64,000 nt of DNA from contig NZ_JBFUPW010000002.1 of assembly GCF_041360795.1 (NCBI RefSeq), forward strand, positions 372,001-436,000, written 5' to 3'. Each line of letters begins with the position of its first letter. The stretch's first letter is position 1. Below, in pieces: positions 45,152 through 52,746 of this stretch. The stretch is from Arthrobacter_E sp041360795 (GTDB lineage Bacteria; Actinomycetota; Actinomycetes; Actinomycetales; Micrococcaceae). The notes under the pieces are model-generated. The model did no database searches and was not told the origin of the DNA. It saw only the letters and a program-made list of their open reading frames with translations. Both the position numbers and the translations under genes were made by a program.

Positions 45152-45847
45152 ATGCGGTCAGTAGCTCCCCAACAGCCCTCGTCCCCTGCCGCCCGCCTCG
45201 CGGCCCGCGCCGAAATGCTGGCCATCAAGCCCGCCTGGCGGGGATGGATCCACGCCGTGGCAGCGCCTCTCGCTCTGGCGGCGAGCATCGTCCTGATCTG
45301 CCTCGCTCCGACGCCGGACCGGAAGATCGTCTCGGCCGTCTACGCCTTCACAGGCCTCCTACTCTTCACGGTCAGCGCGATCTACCATCGCGGCAACTGG
45401 AGTCCGAAGGTCAAGGCCATCCTCAAGCGCCTGGACCACACGAACATCGTGCTGGTCATCGCGGGCAGCTACACCCCGCTGGCCTGGACCCTGCTCGACC
45501 GCCCGACGGCGAGCCTCGTCCTCTGGCTCGTCTGGGGCGGCGCGCTGGCCGCCGTCGCGTTCCGGCTACTGTGGCTGCATGCCCCCCGCTGGCTCTACGT
45601 CCCCATCTACGTGGCCCTCGGCTGCGCGGCGCTGCTCTTCCTTCCGCAGTTCTTCGCGGCAAGCGTGCCCGCCGCGATCCTGATCTGCTGCGGCGGCGCG
45701 TTCTACATCGCGGGCGCCGTGTTCTACGGCCTCAAGCGCCCGAACTTCAGCTACCAGTTCTTCGGCTTCCACGAGCTCTTCCACGCGTTCACGGTGCTCG
45801 GCTTCACCTGCCATCTGATCGCGATCTTCTTCAGCGTCCTGGGCTGA
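45152..45847 (+). CDS. Hemolysin III / PAQR-family membrane protein
   Basis: A 231-aa protein with seven membrane helices of the YqfA/hemolysin III (PAQR) family. The conserved polar residues are seen in SAIYHRGNWSPK, LKRLDHTNIVLVIAGSYTP and GFHELFHAFTVLGFTCHLI, which together form the metal-binding site of PAQR proteins. Possible roles are lipid hydrolysis or membrane homeostasis; haemolytic activity need not apply. It is divergent from uppS, the same pairing I recall in mycobacteria. Confidence 0.9.
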   Translation: MRSVAPQQPSSPAARLAARAEMLAIKPAWRGWIHAVAAPLALAASIVLICLAPTPDRKIVSAVYAFTGLLLFTVSAIYHRGNWSPKVKAILKRLDHTNIVLVIAGSYTPLAWTLLDRPTASLVLWLVWGGALAAVAFRLLWLHAPRWLYVPIYVALGCAALLFLPQFFAASVPAAILICCGGAFYIAGAVFYGLKRPNFSYQFFGFHELFHAFTVLGFTCHLIAIFFSVLG

Positions 45848-45888
45848 GGCTGCGCGGCAGCGGCCGCGCAGTCGGCACTGTCGTGCGC

Positions 45889-45939
45889 GACGCCGGGGAC
45901 GGCGCCGGCACCCGGCGGCTGCGGGTGCCGCCCGGCGTC
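45889..45939. terminator. Hairpin terminator after hemolysin III
   Basis: Outer arms GACGCCGGG/CCCGGCGTC (45889-45897 and 45931-45939) and an inner GGCACCCG/CGGGTGCC stem form a branched hairpin between converging transcripts. Confidence 0.65.
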
Positions 45940-45975
45940 GTCGGCTGTAGCCGTTCGCGTCAGCGATGCGGCTGC

Positions 45976-46195
45976 TCAGCCCGGATGGGTGAACGCCACA
46001 GGCTTCCCCGCCGCTCGCGCGTAGGCGATCTCGCGCTTGGTCGACTCCCCGACGTAGCCACCGGGGTTGATGACCACGACGCGATCCGCCAGGTCGATCT
46101 TCCGGAGGTGGAGCTCCCCCTGGAACGCCTTCCGCTCGTCGGTAAGGGTTTCACCGGACCAGCCCGATTCGACCGGCGGAACCCAGCTCCCGCCA
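45976..46195 (-). pseudogene. Truncated second copy of the nucleoside-deoxyribosyltransferase-like gene
   Basis: The 201 bp from the stop codon up to 46176 align without gaps to 49006-49206, with about 20 mismatches by eye. They encode the same C-terminal half (GELHLRKIDLADRVVVINP and so on to a stop). Further upstream a deletion and frameshift remove the segment matching AIVVAPVE, and homology ends near 46195; the N-terminal half with the CGSMRF loop is absent. The copy therefore cannot make an active enzyme. It forms the left boundary of the foreign-looking gene group at 46.2-48.75 kb. Confidence 0.82.
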
Positions 46196-46205
46196 GGCTC
46201 TCTCG

Positions 46206-46751
46206 TCAGAAGAATCGAATGGTGCGGCGGAGTGCATCCGGAGATTCATCGAGCAGATCGCCCAGCGACTCGGCCCAGTCATGCTCATATTTCGGGTCGA
46301 GTGGTCTGCCGTCAGAACCAAGTTCCGACCTCGCGATGAACTCATCCAGATAGTCCATAGGACGGTCTTCGAACCGCCATATAAAATCCGCCGCTAACGC
46401 GAACGCATCCCGAAGGGTCAGGTACGCGACGTCACCATCGATCCTGAGTCGATCCTTCGGAATCGCCCAGAACGGAAACCGCCGCCCATATGCATCAGGC
46501 CGAAAGTTCTCAGCAGACGACGGCCACTCGATGTCCCCGACGTCGAGACACCCGAATTCCTCCCTGATCGCGACTCTCCAATCATCAGGTGATGCAGGAT
46601 CGCCCGGAACTCCGTGACCCATAGGAACTGTCCCTCCGAGCAGGGTCACCAGATCATTGCCAGCACGCCCCCGATAATCGGCGACGAAACGAAGCATGAC
46701 CCGATACGTTTCGGCAAGAGTGAGCTCGTCAGGGCGTGAGGTTCGAGCCAT
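46206..46751 (-). CDS. Hypothetical protein, possible immunity-type protein
   Basis: A 181-aa soluble protein, no signal or membrane segment. The N-terminal pattern (LTLAETYRVMLRFVADYRG, then LVTLLGG, then SPDDWRVAIREEFG) resembles small CdiI/SMI1-like immunity proteins that I recall from toxin loci, but I cannot name a family. The composition is acidic, with many Trp/Phe/Asp. The ATG at 46751 follows AAAGGA; an earlier in-frame ATG at 46781 is less well placed. It begins the group of four same-strand genes flanked by duplicated DNA. Confidence 0.6.
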   Translation of the reverse strand: MARTSRPDELTLAETYRVMLRFVADYRGRAGNDLVTLLGGTVPMGHGVPGDPASPDDWRVAIREEFGCLDVGDIEWPSSAENFRPDAYGRRFPFWAIPKDRLRIDGDVAYLTLRDAFALAADFIWRFEDRPMDYLDEFIARSELGSDGRPLDPKYEHDWAESLGDLLDESPDALRRTIRFF

Positions 46752-46838
46752 CACCGGATATTCCTTTCCACGGGCAGACACGCCGAGTCCCAGGCACTGA
46801 TGACCCCGAAACGAAACTTCGCACGTCTGTTCGTCTGC

Positions 46839-47453
46839 TCATCCCTGGTTCGCCGACCAGCCCCGCATGATGGCCGATGCCTCCCGGCCGAGTTCCGGAT
46901 CATCCACGTAGCCTGACACGAACTCTTTCCCCCGCGCACGGCCCAGGCGATTGATCGGCCTGAGAAAATAGATGCGATTAGTTCCGAACTCTGGGTTCTT
47001 CACGATGTTCATCATCTGATCCACATGAACCGAGCAGGCGCAACGTGAAAGGGCAGCTGCCAGACCATCGCTTTCACGGCTCCCACGAGGCGCCGCCCGG
47101 AAAAGCTCTTCTAGCTCATCCCAATACGGCGCCGCTTCGCGAGTTGCGCAGAGCCGAGCTATCCACCCCCGCGTATCGTCGTCATGGGCGCCGCTCTTCA
47201 GCTGCGAAATGGCAACTTCGAACAGCTTCGGATCGCCTATGCTCTTCCCAGTCGCTCGGTCATACGTCTCGACAATGCCTACCTCTGCCAACGCATCGTG
47301 GACTGGCTGCCTGTTACGACCCCTCTCAGCCGCACGAAGCGCCAGCTCGGCCTCTCTCGTCTTCTTCCGACGCAAATAATCTTCATCATTCATAAGTTTG
47401 GCCATCAGCTCGACAGAAGTCATAGGCTTCCGCCAGTTTCCGGAATTTGTCAC
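46839..47453 (-). CDS. Hypothetical protein, possible immunity-type protein (alpha-helical)
   Basis: A 204-aa protein, mostly alpha-helical in appearance, with a charged N-terminal segment DEDYLRRKKTREAELALRAA and a C-terminal half with alternating helices that could form HEAT-like repeats. No catalytic motif, signal or membrane segment is seen. GTG at 47453 is preceded by AGGAG with an 8-base gap. I do not recognise the family. Its place between other small soluble genes of odd composition suggests a cargo or immunity gene. Confidence 0.58.
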   Translation of the reverse strand: MTNSGNWRKPMTSVELMAKLMNDEDYLRRKKTREAELALRAAERGRNRQPVHDALAEVGIVETYDRATGKSIGDPKLFEVAISQLKSGAHDDDTRGWIARLCATREAAPYWDELEELFRAAPRGSRESDGLAAALSRCACSVHVDQMMNIVKNPEFGTNRIYFLRPINRLGRARGKEFVSGYVDDPELGREASAIMRGWSANQG

Positions 47454-47540
47454 GGTATCAACTCCTGGTTGATCAGCGTTTGGAGCATCGAAAAATGGAA
47501 GTTCCAGCTGCCGCGTTCGCCCAGCGATCCACCCATCCGC

Positions 47541-48182
47541 TCACTCAAATTCGGGACCGCACTGAATCGTGGACCATCCGGCGCCTCCAAAATTGGAGAT
47601 AAAACTTCTCATGACAACTTCCGTTTCTTGGTCATTTTGGGCATCCTCGGATGACCCTGTGGAAAGTGGTTCTATCAGCTCCAGTGCGTCTGAAATATTT
47701 GTATAATATGACACGCCGAATAGCTCGAGTGTTGATAGCTCTAGTTCGGAACCCAGTATCACCATTTCCCAGCTGTTATCCGCCCAGCAGGTCCACTTCT
47801 GGCTCTCTCCGGAGATGGCCGTGCTCGTTGCGGAGTAATAGTTGTCTTCAACAGGATTCATCAGCATCGCCCAGTACGAGCCTGGGGTCATGGACGCCAC
47901 GTCAATAGAATCCGCACGAGAGTGCAGCGTTTGTGAATTGCGAGATTCGCTCACTCCCACAAGATCGATAGAGCGATCACCGACGCGATTCGCAAATTCC
48001 TTCAGCAGATCAGAGAAATTTCCGTTCAGAAAGTGGTCCCAATGAAAATATGCCTCGTGCCTAAAACTTTGGCGAAATGGATCTGTAGGAACATGACTAT
48101 TTAGGTCGAATATGCGGGAAAGTCTTGAATGAACATCTCCCCATGGGCGTATTTCGCGATCTACCTCCGCGTTTTCACTCAT
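47541..48182 (-). CDS. Hypothetical protein of AT-richer composition
   Basis: A 213-aa soluble acidic protein with no recognised motif. The C-terminal half has a beta-like pattern (WEMVILGSELELSTLELFG). The ATG at 48182 has an excellent GGAGGT ribosome-binding site. The DNA is clearly less G/C-rich than the backbone (29 of 60 bases G/C at 47641-47700) and uses A/T-ending codons freely, which indicates recent horizontal transfer. It is the third gene of the minus-strand group. Confidence 0.6.
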   Translation of the reverse strand: MSENAEVDREIRPWGDVHSRLSRIFDLNSHVPTDPFRQSFRHEAYFHWDHFLNGNFSDLLKEFANRVGDRSIDLVGVSESRNSQTLHSRADSIDVASMTPGSYWAMLMNPVEDNYYSATSTAISGESQKWTCWADNSWEMVILGSELELSTLELFGVSYYTNISDALELIEPLSTGSSEDAQNDQETEVVMRSFISNFGGAGWSTIQCGPEFE

Positions 48183-48382
48183 TCGTTCTACCTCCGTGCT
48201 AACCCAGTCGAATCTTCAATATTGCTTTGCGCATTCCGTCGAAGCAGTTGTCGAGCGCATGCCCAGAGATCAAGGAGAGCAAGTGACCACCGTCTTCTCT
48301 GAACCATCTACTCTCGTCAGTACGAAAGGTCCTAGGTACTTGGTTGTATGACAACCACAGGAGCGAAGGCTTTCGCTATCAG

Positions 48383-48748
48383 CTACTCGCTCCGACCTTC
48401 TGGGAATTCCCTCCACGGATCATTCTCTCTTAGCTGCGACCCCAAAAGACCTCTCAGGTATGAACCCGACTCGCCCGGGTCCGGGATCATTTCAACACCG
48501 CTGACAACTATTAATTGCTGAACTTCGTCCACCCCTTCGCTATAAGCACTTTCCAGCCAACTCAAGATTGCCTCTGCGACATCCCGATCTTGCGCACCTC
48601 TATCTGCCAGCCATCGGACGATGTCCGACATAATGAGGTGCGGCAACATTTCGCCAAAATTGTCCTCAAGAGACTCAGAGAGAATAGGTTCTAACTGGGG
48701 AAATGCGTGAACCATATTTCTGACGAACTGTTCTGTTTCATTTTTCAT
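48383..48748 (-). CDS. Small acidic protein, DUF7674-like (immunity-associated)
   Basis: A 121-aa acidic protein. The patterns FPQLEPILSESLEDNFGEML, IMSDIVRWLADRG and WLESAYSEGVDEVQQLIVV resemble the DUF7674 group of small proteins often found among toxin-immunity cargo. That assignment is from memory and moderate. The DNA is AT-richer than the surroundings. An upstream AAGG may serve as ribosome-binding site for the ATG at 48748. No toxin gene, RHS/YD repeats or secretion gene is found beside it, so it would be an orphan immunity gene. Confidence 0.6.
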   Translation of the reverse strand: MKNETEQFVRNMVHAFPQLEPILSESLEDNFGEMLPHLIMSDIVRWLADRGAQDRDVAEAILSWLESAYSEGVDEVQQLIVVSGVEMIPDPGESGSYLRGLLGSQLRENDPWREFPEGRSE

Positions 48749-48886
48749 AGTTCAACCTTCAGTGCGCTGGATAGCTCATCAAGCAGGCTCAGCGTCGAAC
48801 TCACGAGGACGCTGAAGTGTCACGAGCACGGTAGGACTTCCACTTGTTACAAGGCGAGTCGCACGAGAACTGCTTCGGAGGCTCCC

Positions 48887-48976
48887 TCAGGCCGTTGGGA
48901 CCTCGCCCAGCGCCACGGATATCCTCTGCAGTTCCTCGGCCGGGCGGTTGGTAGCGACCTCCTGGCCGAAGTTCAT
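48887..48976 (-). other. Short open frame, possible gene remnant
   Basis: A 29-codon frame starting MNFGQEVATNRPAEELQRIS with high-G/C codon use stays open further upstream towards 49005. It has no ribosome-binding site of note and may be the tail of a lost backbone gene at the right edge of the island. Confidence 0.25.
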
Positions 48977-49005
48977 GAGGGAATGGGCGTCAGCGGGGCG
49001 GTCAC

Positions 49006-49368
49006 TCAAACCGGATAGGTGAACGCCACCGGCTTCCCCGCCGCTCGGGCGTAGGCGATCTCGCGCTGCGTCGACTCCCCGACGTACCCGCCCGGATTGA
49101 TGACCACGACACGATCCGCCAGGTCGATCTTCCGGAGATGGAGCTCCCCCAGGAACGCCTTCCGCTCATCGGTGAGCGCCTCACCGGACCAGGCCGATTC
49201 GACCGGAGCGACCACGATCGCCCCGGCGAGGCCCAGCTCCCGCTGCGCGGCCCGGAACTCCTCCGCAAACCGCATCGAACCGCAGAGACAGACGATCTCG
49301 GGCCGCGCGATCTCCAACTGCCCAATCTCCGGCGGCGCAATCTCCGGCCGCTCAGTGCTCTCGGACAC
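49006..49368 (-). CDS. Nucleoside 2-deoxyribosyltransferase-like protein
   Basis: A 120-aa protein with a Rossmann-like nucleotide fold. The N-terminal loop IVCLCGSMRFAEEFRAAQ, the aspartate-bearing HLRKIDLADRVVVINPGGYV and the C-terminal GESTQREIAYARAAGKPV are typical of nucleoside deoxyribosyltransferases and related nucleotide-binding proteins; the Glu in GEST is the likely catalytic residue. The GTG at 49368 follows GAGGGGAGGG and overlaps the MFS stop by 17 bp, so it is coupled to that gene. Its first 22 residues repeat PEI/LEI units. A decayed copy lies at 45976-46195. Confidence 0.72.
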   Translation of the reverse strand: MSESTERPEIAPPEIGQLEIARPEIVCLCGSMRFAEEFRAAQRELGLAGAIVVAPVESAWSGEALTDERKAFLGELHLRKIDLADRVVVINPGGYVGESTQREIAYARAAGKPVAFTYPV

Positions 49369-50539
49369 GGCTCCCTCCCCTCTCTTCGGCGCCGGACCTG
49401 CCGGGCAGGGCCAGCGCCGCCAGCGAAACACCGGCCATGGTCAGTGCCGCCAACCCTACTCCCCACGGTATCGAGGTCTGCTCGGCGACCCATCCGGCCA
49501 CGACCGGGCTGAGGACGAAGGCCGAGTACCCGACGCCGTTGGTGAGGCCGATCGCGCGCCCCTCGGATCCGGCCGGCGCGTACCGGCCCGCCAGCGACAT
49601 GCCGAGGGGCACGATCGGCGACAGGGCGAATCCCACCAGACCGAACCCGAACGTCGCGATCCAGCCGCCGGTCAGCCAGAGGGAAGCCACAATCGCCAGC
49701 GCGGACATCGCTCCCGCGCCGAGGAGCACCGCCCGATCACCCCAGCGCGTCACCGCCCGCTGAGAGACCGACCGGCCCAGCCACGACGAGAAATGGAACA
49801 CCGCGATCGTCGATCCGGCGAGCCACGCCTGCGCACCGGCTTCGTGACGCACCAGGACCGCCAGGAATGTCTCCAGGATGCCGTCACCGAAGAAGCACAG
49901 GACGACGATCGCCACCGCGATCAGCACGGTCGCCGGAAGCCGCACGCCTCCGAGCACCGGAGGCCGGCCGCCGTCGTGCACCGCCGGAGTGACGGGCGGC
50001 AGCGGCTGCCGCAGGGTCCAGAGGCCGAAGGCGATCAAGGCGACGCCGAGGAGGGCGAATGCCGGTCGGAAGCCCGCGCCGACCACGCTCCCCACGGCGC
50101 TCAGCGTCGCGCCCACCGCGGCCGCAAGGCTGAACCAGGAATGGAACCCGACCATCGACTCCTGCGCAGTGGAACGTTCGAAGTCGGACCCGATGGCGTT
50201 GGCCGCGAGGTCGAGAAAGCTGAGGAGCAATCCGTACCCCAGGCAGGCGAGAAGGAATTGGACATAGTCCGCGACCGCGGCGTTGGCCAGGAAACTGGCG
50301 CCGGCGCCCACGAGCCCCACCACCAGCAGAGGTCAACGGCCCACCCGGTCGATGAGGAGTGCGCCCGTGGTGAGAGTGAGGATCCCGGCGGCCGCGCCGA
50401 CGCCCGCGCTGATGCCGAGCTGCTCCGGGCTGAGGTGGAGGACGACGGCGACGTCGGCCCATTGGACGGCGCGCACTCCAACTTGGAGGCCGAGCAGGGA
50501 GAAGATGACGGCGATGAACCGTCGCTGAGGTGCATACAT
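49352..50539 (-). pseudogene. MFS transporter interrupted by an in-frame TGA
   Basis: The two open parts, 50333-50539 and 49352-50332, are in the same frame and together give a 12-helix major facilitator of about 395 codons. The only break is TGA at 50333-50335 inside the family's motif A: DRVGR, stop, PLLVVG. Normal transporters read DRxGRR here, so a CGA-to-TGA change fits. The downstream part may restart at a GTG (50323), but it would lack the first two helices. The protein resembles fucose-permease-like transporters. Readthrough or a sequencing error must be considered. Confidence 0.78.
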
Positions 50540-50845
50540 GAAGGAGTCTCCTGAGGGAACGTCTGAGAAAGGCGCCCTCCCCGGGAAATGCCGACAGACC
50601 TGCCGATGGCAGGCTGAAGGTCAGATGTCAGGGGGCGGGACGCATGAACGGGTCATGCGTCCCGCGTATTTCACCCTCGCCGGCCACGACGTCGAGAACT
50701 CTCATCACGGGGCACAGCCTAACAGCGCGGCGGGGCCCCGCACAGGGCATGGTGGCGACCAAGGTCGGCGATCATCATCGCCAGCCGAACCGCAACCCAC
50801 AGCTCCCGATTGACAGCCCCTTGTGACCCGGGCCATACTCGACAC
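50540..50845. other. Divergent intergenic region with hairpin
   Basis: This 306-bp gap separates the MFS and GntR genes. It contains one 13-bp hairpin (50635-50665) and no convincing open frame. Promoters for both genes are expected here, but I could not pick out reliable -35/-10 pairs. Confidence 0.5.
50635..50665. promoter_or_regulatory. Perfect 13-bp hairpin between MFS and GntR genes
   Basis: Arms GCGGGACGCATGA and TCATGCGTCCCGC (50635-50647 and 50653-50665) surround a 5-nt loop. In a divergent promoter region it is more likely an operator or leader hairpin than a terminator. Confidence 0.45.
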
Positions 50846-51565
50846 ATGAACCTGTCAGACAGCATGACAGCCGGACAGAGCGCGAAGGCAGCGTCGCCTT
50901 CCCCTCTGGGCCGTGTCAGCGCCCAGGAAGCCGTGCTCGCGCGGCTCCGGGAGAGCATCGAGGACGGCACCCTCGCCGTCGGCAGCAAGCTCCCCTCCGA
51001 AGCCGCCCTCGCCACCGGATATGGCGTCAGCCGGTCGGTCATCCGCGAAGCCCTGCGCTCGTGCGCCGCCCTCGGCCTGACCGAGACCCACACCGGCAAG
51101 GGCACTTTCGTCGTCTCCGCGCGCGTCTCCACCGATCTGGTGCTCGGCCGCTACTCCGCCCGGGACCTCACCGAGGCCCGCCCCCACATCGAGGTGCCTG
51201 CCGCGTCACTCGCCGCCGAACGCCGCACGGAGGACGATCTGGACACCCTGCGCGGCATCCTGGACGACATGCTTTCCGAGGACGATCCGGAGGCCTGGGT
51301 CGTCCTCGACTCGGCGTTCCACCTCCAGATCGCCCGGGCCAGCGGGAACAAGGTCTTCGAGACCGTGGTGAGCGATCTCCGCGAAGCGCTCGGCAAACAG
51401 TCCGGCACCCTGAACCTCCTGGCGGACCGCCAGCGCGTCTCCGACGAGGAGCACAGCGCGATCCTCGCGGCCATCGCCTCCGGCTCCCCCGACGGCGCCG
51501 CGCGCGCCATGCGGGACCACCTCGCCGCCGTCACCGCCGCCATCGACTCCCTCGACGGAGCCTGA
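50846..51565 (+). CDS. FadR/GntR-family transcriptional regulator of the asparagine cluster
   Basis: A 239-aa regulator with an N-terminal winged helix (about 30-95: LPSEAALATGYGVSRSVIREALRSCAALGL and so on, ending TGKGTFV) and a C-terminal all-helical FCD domain with the metal-binding pattern (D..H near residue 155, EEHSAI and DHL near the end). FadR-type regulators bind an organic acid through this domain. It is first in a same-strand run with asparaginase, aspA and the asparagine permease, so it probably controls asparagine use. A second ATG at 50864 is a possible start. Confidence 0.88.
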   Translation: MNLSDSMTAGQSAKAASPSPLGRVSAQEAVLARLRESIEDGTLAVGSKLPSEAALATGYGVSRSVIREALRSCAALGLTETHTGKGTFVVSARVSTDLVLGRYSARDLTEARPHIEVPAASLAAERRTEDDLDTLRGILDDMLSEDDPEAWVVLDSAFHLQIARASGNKVFETVVSDLREALGKQSGTLNLLADRQRVSDEEHSAILAAIASGSPDGAARAMRDHLAAVTAAIDSLDGA

Positions 51566-51662
51566 CCTCCACCACCGACTCCGCCGGACCGCACAGGCCC
51601 GGCCGCCCCGCCCGGGACCACTCAGACCCGGCACGATCCATCCAGCAAGGAAGGCGCCACCC

Positions 51663-52736
51663 ATGCCCGACGTCCCGTCCCACGTCCCCCTGGCCACGCT
51701 GAGCCGTGACCAGCGCGTCGAAGGGGTCCACTACGGCTCCTTCGCCGTCGTTTCCCCGGACGGGGAACTGCTCTTCGGCGCCGGAGACCCCCAGACTCCG
51801 ATGTACCCGCGCTCCGCCCTCAAGCCGTTCCAGGCCGTCGCGATGCTGCGGGCCGGGCTCGACCTGCCGGACGACCTCCTGGCCCTGGCCTCGGCGAGCC
51901 ACAGCGGAGGCCCCGAGCACCGCGACGGCGCGCACCGCATCCTGGAGCTCCACGGACTGACCGAGGACGCCCTGGCGAACTCCCGCGACCTCCCCTATGG
52001 CGTCGCCGAGCGCGAGCAGTGGCTCCGCGACGGCGGCTCGGCGGATCAGATCTGCCAGAACTGCTCCGGGAAGCACGCTGCCATGGTCGGTGTCTGCACC
52101 CTGAACGGCTGGGCGGTGGAGGGCTACCTCGAACCCGGCCACCCGCTGCAGCGCCTCGTCGCCGAGACGGTCACCGAGCTCACCGGTGAAGAGCCCGCCC
52201 AATGGTCCACCGACGGCTGCGGCACTCCCCTGCCGGCCCTCAGCCTCACGGCGATGGCCCGCGGCTACGGGCGTCTGGCCCGCCTCGCCGCGGAAGCCGC
52301 CGAGAACGCCGGAGCCGACGACGACGGAGCCGCACCGTCCGCAGACCGCACCGGAATCGATGCGGCGGCCGCCGCCGTCGCGCGCGCCATGATGCGGCAC
52401 CCTGAAATGGTGGCCGGCGAAGGCCGCGACGTCACGGCGCTCATGCGCGCGCTGCCGGGCTTCCTCGCCAAGGACGGCTTCGAGGGCGTCCAGCTCATCG
52501 GTCTCCCCACCGGCCACGCGGTGGCCGTCAAGATCTCCGACGGCGGAGACCGGGCCCGCATGCCCGTGGCCATCCGCGCTCTGTCCTCGCTCGGCGTCGA
52601 CATCGAACCCGTGGCGGCCCTGGCGGCCCCGCCCGTGCTGGGCGGCGGCGTGGTCCGCGGCCACCTCGAAGCCCTCGACGCCGCCTTCCCCGCTCCCGTC
52701 TCCCCTGACCGAGCCCGAGCAGCCCAGACCCGATAG
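51663..52736 (+). CDS. L-asparaginase (asparaginase II family, thermolabile Rhizobium type)
   Basis: A 357-aa enzyme of the PF06089 asparaginase family, which hydrolyses L-asparagine to aspartate and ammonia and is unrelated to the classic AnsA/AnsB fold. Characteristic motifs are YPRSALKPFQA, ASASHSGGPEHRDG, CQNCSGKHAAMVG and STDGCGTPLPALSL; the Ser-Lys pair of SGKHA and the cysteines are those discussed for the R. etli enzyme. ATG at 51663 follows AAGGAAGG. It precedes aspA by 10 bp. Confidence 0.9.
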   Translation: MPDVPSHVPLATLSRDQRVEGVHYGSFAVVSPDGELLFGAGDPQTPMYPRSALKPFQAVAMLRAGLDLPDDLLALASASHSGGPEHRDGAHRILELHGLTEDALANSRDLPYGVAEREQWLRDGGSADQICQNCSGKHAAMVGVCTLNGWAVEGYLEPGHPLQRLVAETVTELTGEEPAQWSTDGCGTPLPALSLTAMARGYGRLARLAAEAAENAGADDDGAAPSADRTGIDAAAAAVARAMMRHPEMVAGEGRDVTALMRALPGFLAKDGFEGVQLIGLPTGHAVAVKISDGGDRARMPVAIRALSSLGVDIEPVAALAAPPVLGGGVVRGHLEALDAAFPAPVSPDRARAAQTR

Positions 52737-52746
52737 GACGAATGCT

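Noticed and set aside
48707..49018. Plus-strand frame of 103 codons at the right edge of the island
   Set aside because: It lacks a ribosome-binding site, has no familiar features and overlaps the start of the 121-aa gene on the other strand.
45976..49206. Interpretation of the flanking repeats as phage or ICE attachment sites
   Set aside because: The repeats are 201 bp of coding DNA with about 10% divergence. There is no integrase and no tRNA, so a simple att duplication does not fit.
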